Source of the DNA: Euryodendron excelsum
Taxonomy: Eukaryota > Streptophyta > Magnoliopsida > Ericales > Pentaphylacaceae
DNA length: 64,000 nt
Reading direction: 5' to 3'
NCBI GenBank assembly: GCA_033060915.1
Contig: CM065378.1
Span: 37,559,501 to 37,623,500 of the forward strand
How positions within the stretch are numbered: the first letter of the stretch is position 1; each line of letters starts with the position of its first letter. Both the position numbers and the translations under genes were made by a program. The notes beneath the pieces were generated by a model, which was not told the DNA's origin, did not search any database, and saw only the letters and a list, made by a program, of their open reading frames with translations. Positions 32,923 to 45,125 of this stretch are shown piece after piece.

Positions 32923-35900
32923 CAGAGCCTCATTCAACGTGAAAGGGGTCGGCAAACTTAACCTAAGAACCCTATATTTCGATATACAGAGCTCGAGCAC
33001 CTCCAAAAGCCCTAGTTTCCTTAGGTTCTCCAAACCCTAGCCACCCTATACTAAACCCTAGCCATCATACACAAACCCTAGCCTCTTATACACTTATACA
33101 CACCCTCATACGCTCATACACTAGCCTTCAACCATCCTTGGAAGACTTGAAGAGCTGTCATCCAAAGCTTGAAGACAACCCTTGAAGGTTGAGGAAGAAG
33201 ATCAAGACAAAGACCGAAGATTGAAGACCGCACGGTGCGCAAATAACAAGATACAAGGTAGGCTCCCTATTTAAATTTCCGCACTTCCCCCCTCTCTCTT
33301 CTCTCTCCAACCCACTTGGGTTTTCTCTATTTTAATCCCCCATCTCTTTCCCCCCTTTCTTTGCATGCTTGAAACAAGGGGATTCCCGGTCCATGTGTAG
33401 GATTGGACTATTGGAGGGTCACCGTGTCGGGGGCTTTCTTTTAGTCTAACCAAAGACCACGTGGATCCGGCCCCCTTGATTATGTGGTGAAGCCTTAGCC
33501 TTGTATGTTCACGACCCCAAATTGCATTGTGCATATCATAGTCTTGCATCTTCCAAACACCGTTTTCAAAGTTGTTTTTCAAATCGTTTTCAAACTCGTT
33601 TTCAAGATTCCATCAAAATCTCTTTTTCAAAAACTTGTTTTCAAAACCACAATCCTAGGGTGATTCTAGTCTTTCCATGGCTAGGGTTGCTTTAGAAAAG
33701 TGTTACATTTAAAGTGACCAATATGGTCCATATTTTCAAAATCTTGTTGATTTTCAAAACCGCTTTCCTAAAGTGGTTCTAGCCCCCTTATGGTTAAAAT
33801 TGCTTTAGGAAAGTGAGACATTTTCATACTTTCCAAAAAACTCTCTCTTCAAAGATCTCTTCCTAAAAATTTCTTTTTTCAACATACTTTCCTAAAACTC
33901 TCCTCTTCAAAATTATTTTCAAAAACTCCTTCCCAAAATCTGTTTTTCAAAACTCTCTTTTTCAACTCCTCTCCAAAATCTTTTCTTCAAAATCCACTTT
34001 TTAAAAACATTCCCCACAACTCTTTCCAAAAACTCTCTTCCCAAAATTTTTTTCTTCTAGAAACTCTCCTCTAGGATCTTTTTTCCAAAATTTACGTTTC
34101 TAAAAACGCACTTTCCAAAACTCCTTCTCTTTAAAATCTTTTTCCAAAAACTCCCTCTTCAAATTCACTTTCCAAAAGTTCCTCCTTAGGATTCCCTTCT
34201 AGAAAATCTTCGTTTCCAAAAACGCACTTTCTAAAAATCCCTTTTCCTTAGAGCCCAAATCGAGCCTTAGAGCCCACAATTAGGAAACCTTAATTTTCTT
34301 TCCAAAAACATGATTTTCAAACTTTGCCCCAAATCTAGGTTTCCAAAACCTCATGTTTTCACATAAAAAATATACATGTTTCCAAAACCTATTTTCTACG
34401 TCAAAACTATGGTTTTTCAAATCTAAGGTTTCTAAAACCTCCCTTTCCAAATCCTTGCAAAATCAAATCTTCCCTTTAGGAAACTGAATCAAATCTTCCC
34501 TTTTTAGGAAACTAGATCCAATCCTCCGTTTTTGGAAACGAAATCAAACCTTCCCTTTTAGAAACAAAATCCAATCATTTCCTAATCCGACTTTTTATCC
34601 TTCCTAAAGTTCCACTTTTCTAAACCCTAAGTTTCCAAAAACTTGAACATAAAAATCTTTCCTAAACTTTAAAACTCAACTTTCACATCTTACCTAGTTC
34701 AACCCTTTCCTAATTCTACCCCTTTCCAAAATCTTTTTCAAATTCAAGCTTTCAAATCTTTCCTAAACTCAAACCTTTCCTAATCTCAAGATTTTCTAAA
34801 GCTCTAAAACTTTCTAAATCTTAAACTTTCTAAATTTCAAATCTTTCCAAACTCAAAACTTTCAAAATTTGAAACTCTCTTAAGTTAAATCTTTCTAAAC
34901 CTAAAAACTTTCTAAATTCTAAACTCTCTTAAACTTCAGATCTTTCCAAATCTAAGACTTTTCTAAACTCAAAACTCTCTTAATTTAAGACTTTCTTAAG
35001 TTGAAACTTTCTTAATTCAAACATTTCCTAAATTGAAAATTTTCCTTTTTCAAACCTTTCCTAAAGCGAAACTTTCTTATTTTCAAAACTTCCTTGTTTT
35101 CAAAGCTTTCCGAATTCAAAAATTCCCTTTTTCAAAACATTCCAATTTTCAAAACTTTCCTAAGTTGAACCTTTCTTAAACTAAACTTTCTTAATTTAAA
35201 AACGTTTCTAAATTCAACACTTTCCTATTTCAAAACCTTTCTTGAAACAAAACTTTCCGATTTTCAAAACTTTCCTAATTTCAAAACTTTCCAAATTTGA
35301 GAACTTTCTTAATTCAAACCTTTCCTATTTCGAAAACTTTCTACTTTCAAAACTTTTCAATTTTCAAAACTTTCCTAAATTCAAAACTTTCCTAAACCTC
35401 AAAACTTTCCAATTTTCAAAATTTCCTAATTTCAAAACCTTTCCTAAAACAACACTTTCCTAAGTTGAAACTTTCTTAAACCTAAACATTTCCTAATTCA
35501 AAACTTTCCAAAAGTGAAACTTTCCTAATCCAAATCTTTTCTAAATTCCAAGTTTCCAAATCTTCCAAATCTAACATTCCAATCCAATCTTTCTTAATCT
35601 CAAGTCTTTCCTAAGTCTAGGTTTTCTCAAACCTTCTCTTTTTCAAAACAAGTCCAAATCAATCTTTCCAAAGCAAGTCCAATCCTCTCAATTCCAATTT
35701 CCAATCTCCTCTTCTAATTTCAAATCAAATTCAATGTCCAATTCAAGTTCCTTCGTCAATCCACTCTTCTCTTTTCAATCGGACTCCGGTCCGAACTACG
35801 ACTGACCTGATTCCCCCAAAGGAATACGTAAGCAACCTTCATAGGTGCGGTCACAATACGTTTTCAACTTTCAATTCCACCCTCATGGGTGCGGTTTCCA

Positions 35901-36596
35901 AAATCTTTCCAAATTTCAAATTCCAATTTCAAAATTTCTATTTTCAAACTTCTATTTTCAATTTTCAAACTTTTCAATTTCAATTCTATTTCTTCAAATC
36001 TATTTTCTTTTCAAATCAATTTCTATTTTCTAATTCTCTCATCTTGCACTTGCATATCATGCATCATGCTAAATTAGTTTTCAAACATTGTTTTTCAAAG
36101 TGAATAGGATTGAACTATAGTTAGTTAAAGACTCTCATAGGTGAATCTAGGGTAGATTGACATGTAGGTACCAAAAGGGCAGGGTAGGGTGATAGCTTAG
36201 TGCATCTTCCCTACACGTAACCAACCTCCGAACCTAGATCGCTGATTTCAAAGACCAAAAGGAGTTATTTTTCTAAAAATGGCTAAATGTTTTTCAAAGG
36301 TTGCCAAACAACCTATTTTTCTTAAAAACCCTCTCTTGAGGAGATGTTTTTCAAAATCGTTTTCCAAAACCCTAAGTGTAGTCTTCGGATTATGCTTAGT
36401 TTTTAGGTGACCTAACTCACCTTAATCAAGTTAGGTGGCGACTCCAAATATTTTTCAAAAGCCCTTTATTCAAACCTGTTTTCAATTCAAACCTAGTCGC
36501 ACTCATTCTTCTAGGAGGGTGAGTTCTAACGAGAGAGTACAGTATTTTTCCCGCTTGGGTGAGTATTCCTCGAGTGTGAAAAAACTGGGCGCGAGA

Positions 36597-36601
36597 CAAA
36601 C
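36597..36601. repeat. Target-site duplication CAAAC of element B, right copy
   Basis: Partner of 15551-15555. It places the true LTR end at 36596, so the terminal CA has become GA. Confidence 0.88.
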
Positions 36602-38105
36602 CTTTTCTAATCTCAAGATTTTCTAAAACTAAAACTCTAAAACTTTCTAAATCTTAAACTTTCTAAATTCCAAATTTTTCCAAATTCAAAGCTTTCTTAA
36701 TTCAAAATTTTCTTAAGTCGAAACTTTCTTGATTTCAAAACTTTCCTAAACCTAAAACTTTCCTAATTTCAAAACCTTTTCTAATTCGAAATCTTTCCTA
36801 AAATGACACTTTCCTAAATTCGAAACTTTCCTAATTTCGAAACTCTCCTAATTTGAAAACTTTCCTAAGTTCAAACTTTCTTAATTCAAAAACTTTCCTA
36901 AAATGAAACTTCCCTAATTCGAACCTTTCCTAATTCCAATTTTTCTTCAATCTTCCAAGTCCAATATTCAAGTCAATTCTTTTCTAAAATCTTTCCAAGT
37001 CAAATATAATCTTTCTTAACCTCAAGTCCTTTCTAAATTCTCTCTTTTCCAAGTCTAGATTTCCTAAAACAAAGTTTTCCAAAGTCAAGTCTTTTCAAAT
37101 CTTTCAATCAAAATTCAATCTCTTTAATTCCAAAATTCTAAATTTCAATTTTCAATCTTCCAATTCAATTTCCAATTCAATCACTTTCTTCAAATCAACT
37201 CTTCTATTTTCAATCGGACTTTTGTCTGAACTACGACTGACCTGATTCCTTCAAAAGGATACGTAGGCAACCCTCATGGGTGCGGTCACAACATTTTTCA
37301 AATCTCAAATTCCACAACATTTTTCAAATTCTAGTTCTACAACTTCTTTCAAATCTCCAAATTCAACAATTTTCTTCAAGTTTCCAATTTTATGTTCTAT
37401 TTTCAATTTTCAATTCCAAAAATCTATTTTCAAATCTCAATTTTCAAATTCTAAAACTTTCCAATTTCAAATCTATTTTTTTAAATCTCTTCTAAAATCA
37501 AATCAAAATTTTCTTTTCAAATCTCTTTCCAAGTCTATTTTTCAACTCTATTTTCTTGTACTTGCATATCATGCATCATGTTTTTTTTTAAACATTCTTT
37601 TTCAAGGAGGATATGATTGAATTATAGTTAGTTGAAGACTCTCATAGGTGAATCTAGGATAGATTGATATATAGGTACAGAAAGTGCGGGGTAGGGTGAT
37701 AGCTTAGTGTGTCTTCCCTACACGTAACCAACATCCGAACCTAGGATCACTGATTTCAAAGACAAAAAACGGAGTTATTTTTGAAAAAAGGACTAAATGT
37801 TTTCCAAAGGTTGCCAAACAACTTGTTTTCTTAAAAACCCTCTCTTGAGGAGATATTTTCAAAATCGTTTTTCAAAATCCTAAGTGTAGTTTTCGGATTA
37901 TGCTTAGTTTTTAGGTGACCTAACTCACCTTAATCAAGTTAGGTGGCGACTCCAAATCTTTTTCTAAAAACCCTTTATTCAAATCAATTTTCAATTCAAA
38001 CCTAGTCGTACTCATTCTTCTAGGAGGATGAGTTTTAACGAGAGAGTTCAGTATTTTTTCCGCTTGTGTGAGTATTACTTGAGTGCAAAAAATCTAGGTG
38101 CAACA
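36602..38105 (+). mobile_element. 3' LTR of element A, second part
   Basis: Resumes with CTTTTCTAATCTCAAGATTT, the sequence that follows the insertion point in uninterrupted LTRs. It runs through the rest of U5 to a decayed end, AGGTGCAACA. The two parts together give about 5.0 kb, the normal LTR length. Confidence 0.87.
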
Positions 38106-38113
38106 CTGAGTTA

Positions 38114-38333
38114 GCTAAGGCGGGCTTGTGAGCGGTGTTTAATCTGCTCTCTGATTCGCAGAACTGGAAACTTGCAACTAAACATTTGGCTAAGGTGGGC
38201 TTGAGAGCAGGCTTTAAACTACTCTCTGAATCTTTGCAATGGCTGTGTTAGGCGAGCTTGAGAGCAGGGAAGGATCAGCTCTCTGATTCTCTACAACTCT
38301 CCATCGCGCTAAGGCATCCTTGAGGGTGGGGTT
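38114..38333 (+). repeat. Four degenerate tandem repeats of 56-75 bp
   Basis: Units start at about 38114, 38189, 38245 and 38308. The consensus opens GCTAAGGCGGGCTTGAGAGC and includes CTGCTCTCTGAATCT. Confidence 0.6.
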
Positions 38334-38587
38334 CTTTTTCTTGCTGTAGCTTTGTTATGTTTTCGCAGCTTTTTGCCTTGGAGTTTGTGTGGTCTTAGCA
38401 CTCATATCCTGGAACCTTTTCTCCTAACGTCTAACACACAACTCTTATACAAGCTTACAAGATAAACTTTTACATGGTTAAAAAAAGTGGCCAAACACAT
38501 TTTAATCCTAACAGATTTCATGATGCAGACTGCTCCATGCCTATGCCTATGGATTATCTTAATTCCCTGATAAATTACTAGGTGAGA

Positions 38588-38660
38588 GTGGTTTTTTTTT
38601 TTTTTTTGAAAGGCAAAATTCATTGAAAAGATGAATAGAGAACATACAAGAGAGGAGGGG
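38588..38660 (-). mobile_element. Possible non-LTR retrotransposon 3' end
   Basis: A run of 16 T at 38592-38607 followed by GAAAGGCAAAATTCATTG. Read on minus this is a 3' end with a poly-A tail, as left by plant LINEs. No coding region or duplication was identified. Confidence 0.3.
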
Positions 38661-39802
38661 AGAGCTCAAGACTAAACAAGAAGGACTCGACAGAAAAGAG
38701 CCCAGCACCCTAAACTCAAACAAAAGACAAGAGGCAAAACAGGTGCATAATAGCAAGGAGATAAGGCCTAAAGGGACAGCTGGGAGGGGCCCTATTTGAC
38801 TCAGTTGACCATTGCAATGAGCCCTTCTTTGTAGGGATCTGGCGCGATGTGGGTGATCAAGGACATCAGCTCATCAACGCTTTCTTCCTTCCAGGAGGAT
38901 AACTTGCTTATGAATGCAAACTCCCATCAAATACTACGAGAAAGATGGAAATCCCTTTTAAATGACTTGATGAAACATTCATTGTTGATTGCCTTTAATT
39001 AGCGTCTCTGTTCCTACAACTGTGATGAAAATCTTGTCATTAAGATCAACATATATATATGACTTATTTTCTTGTCTTTGTTCTTGAACAAAAGTTTGGG
39101 ATTATGTAACAGGTACTTGTATGAGTCTAAGAAGAGTGTGATCACATGTTAAACTAAATTCCTTGGTTCTTTAATATTACACGATCATAGTAACCTGATC
39201 CATAGACTCCTGCAAGTTTATTGGAAGCAAGAAATTCTACTACCAGGTCAGCTGTAGCACGACGTAATTTTTTTGGAAGACTATGTCCATTGGATCTAAT
39301 TTTGCATAGTTCAAAGGTTATAAAACTCAGCATAGAATAGTGTTTGGGACAATAGACATAGAATAGACTATTTTACTTAGTTCTAGTGTAAAAGGGTGAT
39401 ATTAATAATGCATGAAATTTACAAGGAATGCATTTCCCATGGACAATCAAATTATCTACACTCTGTACTGAGAATGGCTTGTGCATTCGATGAGGCTCAA
39501 AGCTGATAGAAATCAAAAGAATGCAATCATCTCATTAAAATCAAATTTTATTATAGCTCAGCTGCTCAAGAAAGCCGAGAATAGAGTGAACTGGCTTGCA
39601 AAGGTTCCCTTAATATCTCATTTGAAGTCTGGGAAGAATTTAGTCCAATACCATCTGCAGTTAACAGTTCAAATCATGGAACACAAGAGACCTTTAATTG
39701 CAAATATATATACATATATATCTGTATACATATATAAGAATCTGTTACAACGAATGATGCAAAGGCAGTTAGATTTACAATAGAAAAACACAAGCCTCTA
39801 AT

Positions 39803-41101
39803 CTAAAGAGAGATGATAGAGCAAACTGTTTGTATTAAAGTAAGTACAAGCAATATAACTGCAGCAATGGTGGAAGCAGTTCTCCACGGGGTGCTAAAAT
39901 AGTCGCGTTTCAAGGTCGCCTTCCACTTGTGCCATGGAACTTTGCAATATGCATTAAGACTTTGACATATATCATGATAATAGTATTTAGGAGACCACAA
40001 TACAACTTCTGTGGTAAGGTTGTTGAAAAGAGTTGCTACTGCAGAGCTGTCACCTAGGTTGTTCTCAATAATTCCACTTTGAATGAGTATATCAGCATCT
40101 TTTGTAGTGTCTATAAGGGTATCCATGAAACTGCTATAGTCAATTATGTAGCTAGCAAATGGATAATGGCATTGTTCCAGCGCGATCAGGTTTCTAAGTA
40201 CAGTTTCTGACCAATCTGTAATGCTTAATTGTGGGATCTCCAAAGCCTCCTTGGCAAACTCTATTTCAAGTAATTGCTTGCTTGACCCCCTCTTAAACTT
40301 CAATCCCACTTCCTGGAGATCTGTTGCCGTGCGTATTGTTGCAAATCCGACGCTATCTGCTGGCAGGGACTTAAGGGATGATGGCAAGTGACATAATCTC
40401 AGCAAATCAACAAAATGTTTTATTTCTGGACTGGAGATTATCTTTGGGATGTCTCTCATTAGCAAAACATCCATGAAATATCCGATGGAAAGCTCAATGA
40501 AGGAAGGTTGGCTGGTGTTCAGGTGAGAGGGAAGGGCTAGGTTGAATAGACCTTCAAGAACAAAAAATGGAAGCTGATTTTCAAGTAAGATCATGTCTAT
40601 TCTCACGTCATCAACAATCGCACGGGGCTTACTCAAGTACTCTACGTTATTTTCGGGCACCAATTTATCGTACCTCAAAATGAGCTCAATTATGAAACTG
40701 CTGTCAACAAGCATCATTTTCACAAATTCATCACTGTCAAGTTTAATGCTTTCCGCATAATAATTGCGAGCTTTCTCTTCCCATTCCTTAATCACTGTTA
40801 CACACTTCTCCAAACTCACTTGAGTACGATCAAGAAATGCCCGCAAGTACCTCAATTTTTGCTCTTCCATGGGTAACAAGTTTTTTTTGCCATGATGGAG
40901 AGGACCAATGGAAACCTTTTGAGGTGTGTAAGCTTTCTCCTTTACTTGGCGAAGGGACTCGGGAACTCTATAGATACAACAATCTGGTGACAAGGGAGGC
41001 AAGCCATGTATCATTTCTCTAATGGAAGCTACCAATGGCATGCTGGGATTTTCAATATCAGTTGAATTATAATACTCTCTTTCTGCTCCATGACTTCCCA
41101 T
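39803..41101 (-). CDS. DUF247 (UPF0481-type) protein, complete
   Basis: 432 residues, full length for plant DUF247 proteins. The N-terminal block has CCIYRVPESLRQV, AYTPQKVSIGPLHHG and PMEEQKLRYL; the middle has DMILLENQLPFFVLEGLF; the C-terminus has YFSTPWRTASTIAAVILLVL, a single membrane segment (about residues 408-430) with almost nothing after it. These are the family's signature blocks in the usual order. The family is plant-specific, of largely unknown biochemistry; some grass members are linked to self-incompatibility. The start is the first ATG of the frame. A TTATTTCAG acceptor at 41130, 29 bp upstream, suggests an intron in the 5' UTR. No stop or frameshift; the only convincing intact host gene in the window. 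Confidence 0.9.
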   Translation of the reverse strand: MGSHGAEREYYNSTDIENPSMPLVASIREMIHGLPPLSPDCCIYRVPESLRQVKEKAYTPQKVSIGPLHHGKKNLLPMEEQKLRYLRAFLDRTQVSLEKCVTVIKEWEEKARNYYAESIKLDSDEFVKMMLVDSSFIIELILRYDKLVPENNVEYLSKPRAIVDDVRIDMILLENQLPFFVLEGLFNLALPSHLNTSQPSFIELSIGYFMDVLLMRDIPKIISSPEIKHFVDLLRLCHLPSSLKSLPADSVGFATIRTATDLQEVGLKFKRGSSKQLLEIEFAKEALEIPQLSITDWSETVLRNLIALEQCHYPFASYIIDYSSFMDTLIDTTKDADILIQSGIIENNLGDSSAVATLFNNLTTEVVLWSPKYYYHDICQSLNAYCKVPWHKWKATLKRDYFSTPWRTASTIAAVILLVLTLIQTVCSIISL

Positions 41102-42814
41102 TTCAATTGAATCTCCCTTTGTTTTCCTACTGAAATAAGAGAAGCAAATGAAGACATAATCAGCACATTATTCCTTTGCTATACAACTAAAAAGTTTAAA
41201 TAAAATTTATGTATGATGAAGTGACTATATGAGAGCACTTAGAAGCAAAACACCCATTATGATACCCTTAACTATAAAAATGTTATTGTTATATCATTCT
41301 AGTAAGATTTTTTGCATAGTTTTTTTTTTGGTAGAATAGCATTATAATTTTTCTATACAACAATGGAGGGATTATATTTTTTAGGATAATGTTATACATC
41401 CAAAAGTTTTTACAAAATTTGTTACAAGAATGATGTGATTGAATAAATGTCATTCAATTAACGCTCATCATTTTTTTTTTTTTGTGTTGGGGGTGGGTTC
41501 ATACAACGAAAGCTTACCAAATTCTAATTCCTTGAATATACTTGAGAGCTTCAACCAGGGATCTTCACATTTGTCTGCAGATAAACTAATCGATCAACTT
41601 ATGAACCTTGACATAACCACATTTATTTCACTGGTTACTGAAAGAGGACTCGAATCCCATATATATAGTGGTTGGAAGAGGGCCTGGTGGTTCTTAAACC
41701 TTATGCCAAGGAATGTAGGAATACTTTTATGGCTACACTGATACTAGTGAAATTAATTCTTTGCTTGATCAAGCCTCCAGAAAAAGTAGAAGATTAAAGA
41801 GAATGATTCTTACATCAGTTCATTTTTTTTTTTTGCCACTCAAAGAATCAGTGATGCTCTCCTGGTTGAAAAGTGCCTCCATGGCCATTGTCAAAGGGCC
41901 CCAAAATGATTACACTACACATATCCACGAGAGAGAGAGACAGAGAGAGAGAGAGAAATGTCACGTTCCTATGAAGAGTAAATAATGTTTTTTTTTTCTT
42001 TGGATATTATGAAGACGCGTGTATTCATGTTACTTGCCATCAAACAAGGAATCCATGTAGTCATATATTCATTAACTGTGAGATTGGCAATTGGTGAATA
42101 AAACTACTTTTTTGTGTGTAACTTTATTAAGTACTTAGTTGTGCCAAGATGTGGGAAATGAACTTTGGTAAGTTGAAACTGTATAAGAGCAAAGATGAGC
42201 AAACCATAGTATCAGCTTGGGATTTTGTTATCCATGACTAGAACTAGAACTTCTTAAACTATATAAAGGCTCTTTGTCTTAAAAATGAGCAAACACACTA
42301 CACAGATGTCATTGACAGACTATTGAGAAATTTGTTGCCGTGCATATATATGTATATGTATATGTATATGTTCATGAGTGTTGATTCTATTGATTAAATC
42401 TACTGCATGATTTCTAAAGCCCGGAAGGATTTCGATGCTTTGGTATTCAAGTACAAGAGAATGGTAAATTGAGGATTCCAACAACATAGCTAGCTTGTTC
42501 CTTCAGAGTTCATAATTCAATGACTTGGGTTGTAAGTTATCTCTTACTGCTATTCATTGATTATGGCACTTGGCTGAGTCAGACTTGGACTAGATTCGGT
42601 GATTTTTTCCAATTGAGTTTTCCACGTAAATAATTTCCTGCCTTGTGTGATTGCTTTATTGCTTTACTTTCTGTGCAGACGATTATAATTTGTTGGATTA
42701 AGTTTAATTTAATGAGAACAGGTGATTCTAGGTCCTTAAAAACTTCCAAATTAACTTGTTTTCATTGATGTTCATTGTACAGAATACAACTTTTGCTTTC
42801 AATGGTTTGTGTTT
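41102..42814. other. Intergenic sequence right of the DUF247 gene
   Basis: AT-rich, with no supported gene. It holds a GA microsatellite (41929-41956), a TATATG microsatellite (42343-42370), several T runs, and the presumed 5' UTR and promoter of the DUF247 gene. Confidence 0.55.
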
Positions 42815-43137
42815 TGTTAGGTATACTGGCCTATTTTGTGTCTTGTATTGAGTGTTGCTTTTGTATTAGAGAGTTGTATTTGAGAACGTTGTAAAATCTA
42901 TGTAAAACCAAGTGCAATGTAAGGGAAGAAACAAATCAAGTCAAGGAAGACAAGGTCAAAACACATAAGAGTCATTCCAAAGGTTAAAGGACCAAGGTAG
43001 CAAGAACAAGTCAAAGCATGCACTGGCGCCCTTGCTCTAGCCTAGTGTGTCATCAGGAGCTCCTTGGCGCCCCTCCTCTAGAGCACTGCACCATCAAGCG
43101 CTTGTACACTACGCACTGGCGCACCCTAGGCAGGCTT

Positions 43138-44115
43138 TGTTGAAATTATTTTCAAAATATATAATATATGTAGTAGTTTTGGAGTTTTTCCATTTTGGTT
43201 TTGACTAGTTTTGAAGAAAGTCTTTATTGCCTTATTAAATGAATCCCACATCGAAAAGTGAGAAGTTTTGTAAGGCATTCATAAATGCCAACAACTTTCT
43301 ATGTATTGCTTTAGAGCAATGATTGGGTGTAGCACTCGAGTATAAGCATGTGTGCCAAGCCACATGTGCGCCACGCGCACGTCTCGCGTGCGAGTCGCGT
43401 GGCGCAATGTGGCGCTTTAGTGGCGCACTTGGCACTTGAACACGTGCGTGTGTGGCGTGTGATCAAGACCATTGATTTTTGTCAATCATGATGATCGACG
43501 ATCGGACGGCTAATACATAAGCAAAAAAGATCGTATGGTGAAAACCACACCTGATCATAGGGGTGTGATGTATGATCTGATCAAATAATAAATAGAAGCG
43601 ATCTACACCATTAGATTAAGAAAGGGGCGATCCGACGGCTGTGTTTAAACCTGCAAGTGACTGTTAGAAATCAGTTATTATTTGAATTCTAACAGTCATG
43701 TCTGGTCTAAAAGGACACCAAAATGTCTATAAAAACATGGCAAATTCGCAGACAAAAATATATAATTTTTCTACAACTTTTCTATATATTGAAAGGCAAT
43801 ACAGTTCTTGATTCTTTTCTAGTTTTATTATTCATCATCTCTGAAGTCTGTTTCTGAAAAAATAGGCATTCAGATTCTTGGCAGACTTGATAATCCGAGG
43901 GTATTCGGGTCTGATTTCGTGTGTACAACACGCAGTCAGAATTACAGATTTTTCTGGGCTCCATTGTATACTGGAGGCGATTCGCCATTAACCCGGTGCA
44001 CACCAGATTCTGAGAATTGGTGGGGGCGAATATTGTCTTAAGGAAAGCGATATTAATCGTGCCCTGGATGCGATTATTCATCTTCTTCTTTCTTTTACAG
44101 ATTTCTGAACTAACA
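43138..44115 (+). mobile_element. Nested copia-type solo LTR (978 bp)
   Basis: TGTTGAAATT to CTAACA, with GGCTT before (43133-43137) and GACTT after (44116-44120), a 4 of 5 match expected for an older insertion. It contains TCCCACATCG and a TATA box (TATAAAAA at 43738-43745). Confidence 0.55.
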
Positions 44116-44355
44116 GACTTCAGCTCTCTCCTTGTCCCGTGCAGTGTGCCATCAGGCACACCTAACCGCACACTGGCGTGGCATAATGACTCTGCCTAGA
44201 AACAGCTTTCTTGGAACTTGAGTTGTGCACCAAATTGACAAAAAGGTAGCTTGGGAACTTGTAGGGGCTGCTTTCCTCATTTCAATCACTTATTTACAGC
44301 TACGTATGAAGCATGCTACTAGCTTTATGAAAAAGCTTCTCCCAATCTTAATTTT

Positions 44356-44382
44356 GGGGGGGGGGGGGGGGGGGAGGGGGGG
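44356..44382 (+). repeat. Poly-G tract
   Basis: Nineteen G, one A, seven G inside the copia LTR. Its length may be unreliable in sequencing. Confidence 0.85.
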
Positions 44383-45043
44383 ACACACCTTTCTTGGGAA
44401 TTGGATCTTTTAAAAATGAGGGAGAGCCTCTTTAGGTGAAAAACCTCTCTACAAGCAACCCCCTTTACGTCTACAAGAAACACACATTAATAGATACATC
44501 TTCTTGACACTTTAGAGGCAAATCTACTTTGGAGAAAAGGAGAGAGCTTGAGTCTTCTTCTTCAACCAACAAGTTCTTGCAAGTTCTAAGAAGACTCCAC
44601 CATATTTTCTTCCATTACATTGAAGAGAAAAGAGTGGCTTGTGGTGATTCAAGTTGCTAGAGCTTAGAGCTTCATCGTGGAGTCGGTGGAGAACCAAGTA
44701 CTGAAACGAATTCATGGATTCGAATGGTGTACGAGTTACAGGTTTCAATTCTAGTTGTGGATTCAATAGCGTGAAAGAGTTGTAAGCCATTCTTGTACTT
44801 TGTTCCTTACATAGTGCTTGGTTGGAGTTGAACTAAATCTTGTGGTTTTCTCCCCGCAAGGGTTTCCACATTAAAAATCCTATGTATTGATAGTTGTGTT
44901 TTTTCCTTTCAGTTCATGGTTTGCTTTAGATTTATCATTGCTAACACAGGTTTAAAAAATCAGTAGAGACCTATTCTCCCCAACTTCTAGGTCCATCTTA
45001 AGGGTGTTAATCTATATTACTTAAGGCACGGTGTTTTCTCAAT

Positions 45044-45058
45044 TGGTATCAAAGCAGG
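45044..45058 (+). other. Copia primer binding site, initiator tRNA-Met
   Basis: TGGTATCAAAGCAGG, one base from the usual TGGTATCAGAGCAGG, three bases after the LTR end. Confidence 0.85.
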
Positions 45059-45125
45059 ACACTCTTAAAACTTGTTTTTTTAAAATTATTTTTACTGAAT
45101 GAGGTCCTGATTGTGCTTTAATAAT

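Larger units (their letters stand above)
15556..36596 (+). mobile_element. Element B: near-complete Gag-only LTR retrotransposon with antisense PMD gene
   Basis: A 21.0 kb insertion in the 3' LTR of element A, flanked by CAAAC. Parts: a 5' LTR head (15556-17280) joined to a second LTR (17281-22264), primer binding site (22267-22285), leader, gag (23808-25814), spacer, antisense PMD gene (27812-29666), its 5' exon, polypurine tract (30998-31012) and 3' LTR (31013-36596). The internal region is 8748 bp and lacks pol. The 3' terminus reads GCGCGAGA where GCGCGACA is expected. Mobilisation would need enzymes from an autonomous relative. Confidence 0.9.
31013..36596 (+). mobile_element. 3' LTR of element B (5584 bp)
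   Basis: Starts TATAAGCACC (TGTAAGCACC with one change) after the polypurine tract and ends GCGCGAGA before the duplication CAAAC. It is 600 bp longer than the LTR at 17281, because of longer repeat arrays and a longer low-complexity U5. It contains repeats (31240-31960), 157 bp units anchored at 32116, 32273 and 32430, palindromes, TATA (32915-32922), telo-boxes and the U5 end. Confidence 0.9.
1..38105 (+). mobile_element. Element A: Gag-only Tat/Ogre-type LTR retrotransposon, 5' end outside window
   Basis: Order on the plus strand: gag, about 2 kb of spacer, an antisense PMD gene, then a 3' LTR ending near 38105 in a decayed terminus (GTGCAACA instead of GCGCGACA). The 5' LTR and gag start lie before the window. 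Two insertions interrupt it: a solo LTR at 992-5994 and element B at 15556-36596. No protease, reverse transcriptase, RNase H or integrase reading frame or remnant was seen. Assignment to the Tat/Ogre lineage rests on the closely related element B, which has a tRNA-Arg binding site and Tat-type Gag. Confidence 0.88.
38106..39802. other. Non-LTR intergenic sequence left of the DUF247 gene
   Basis: Composition changes abruptly from LTR sequence. It holds a degenerate tandem repeat (38114-38333), a T run with LINE-like context (38592-38607), and AT microsatellites at 39052-39061 and 39702-39737. No gene is supported. Confidence 0.6.
42815..45040 (+). mobile_element. 5' LTR of a Ty1/copia element (left edge tentative)
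   Basis: The right edge is firm: GTGTTTTCTCA followed by a tRNA-Met binding site. The left edge is uncertain; TGTTAGGTATAC at 42815 is the best candidate. GC-rich ACTGGCG motifs at 43024-43124 and 44150-44170 have the same character on both sides of a nested solo LTR, which supports one LTR interrupted by another. Confidence 0.55.

Noticed and set aside
44017..44413. Short open frames across the poly-G tract in the copia LTR
   Set aside because: LTR sequence with a homopolymer; no conserved product.
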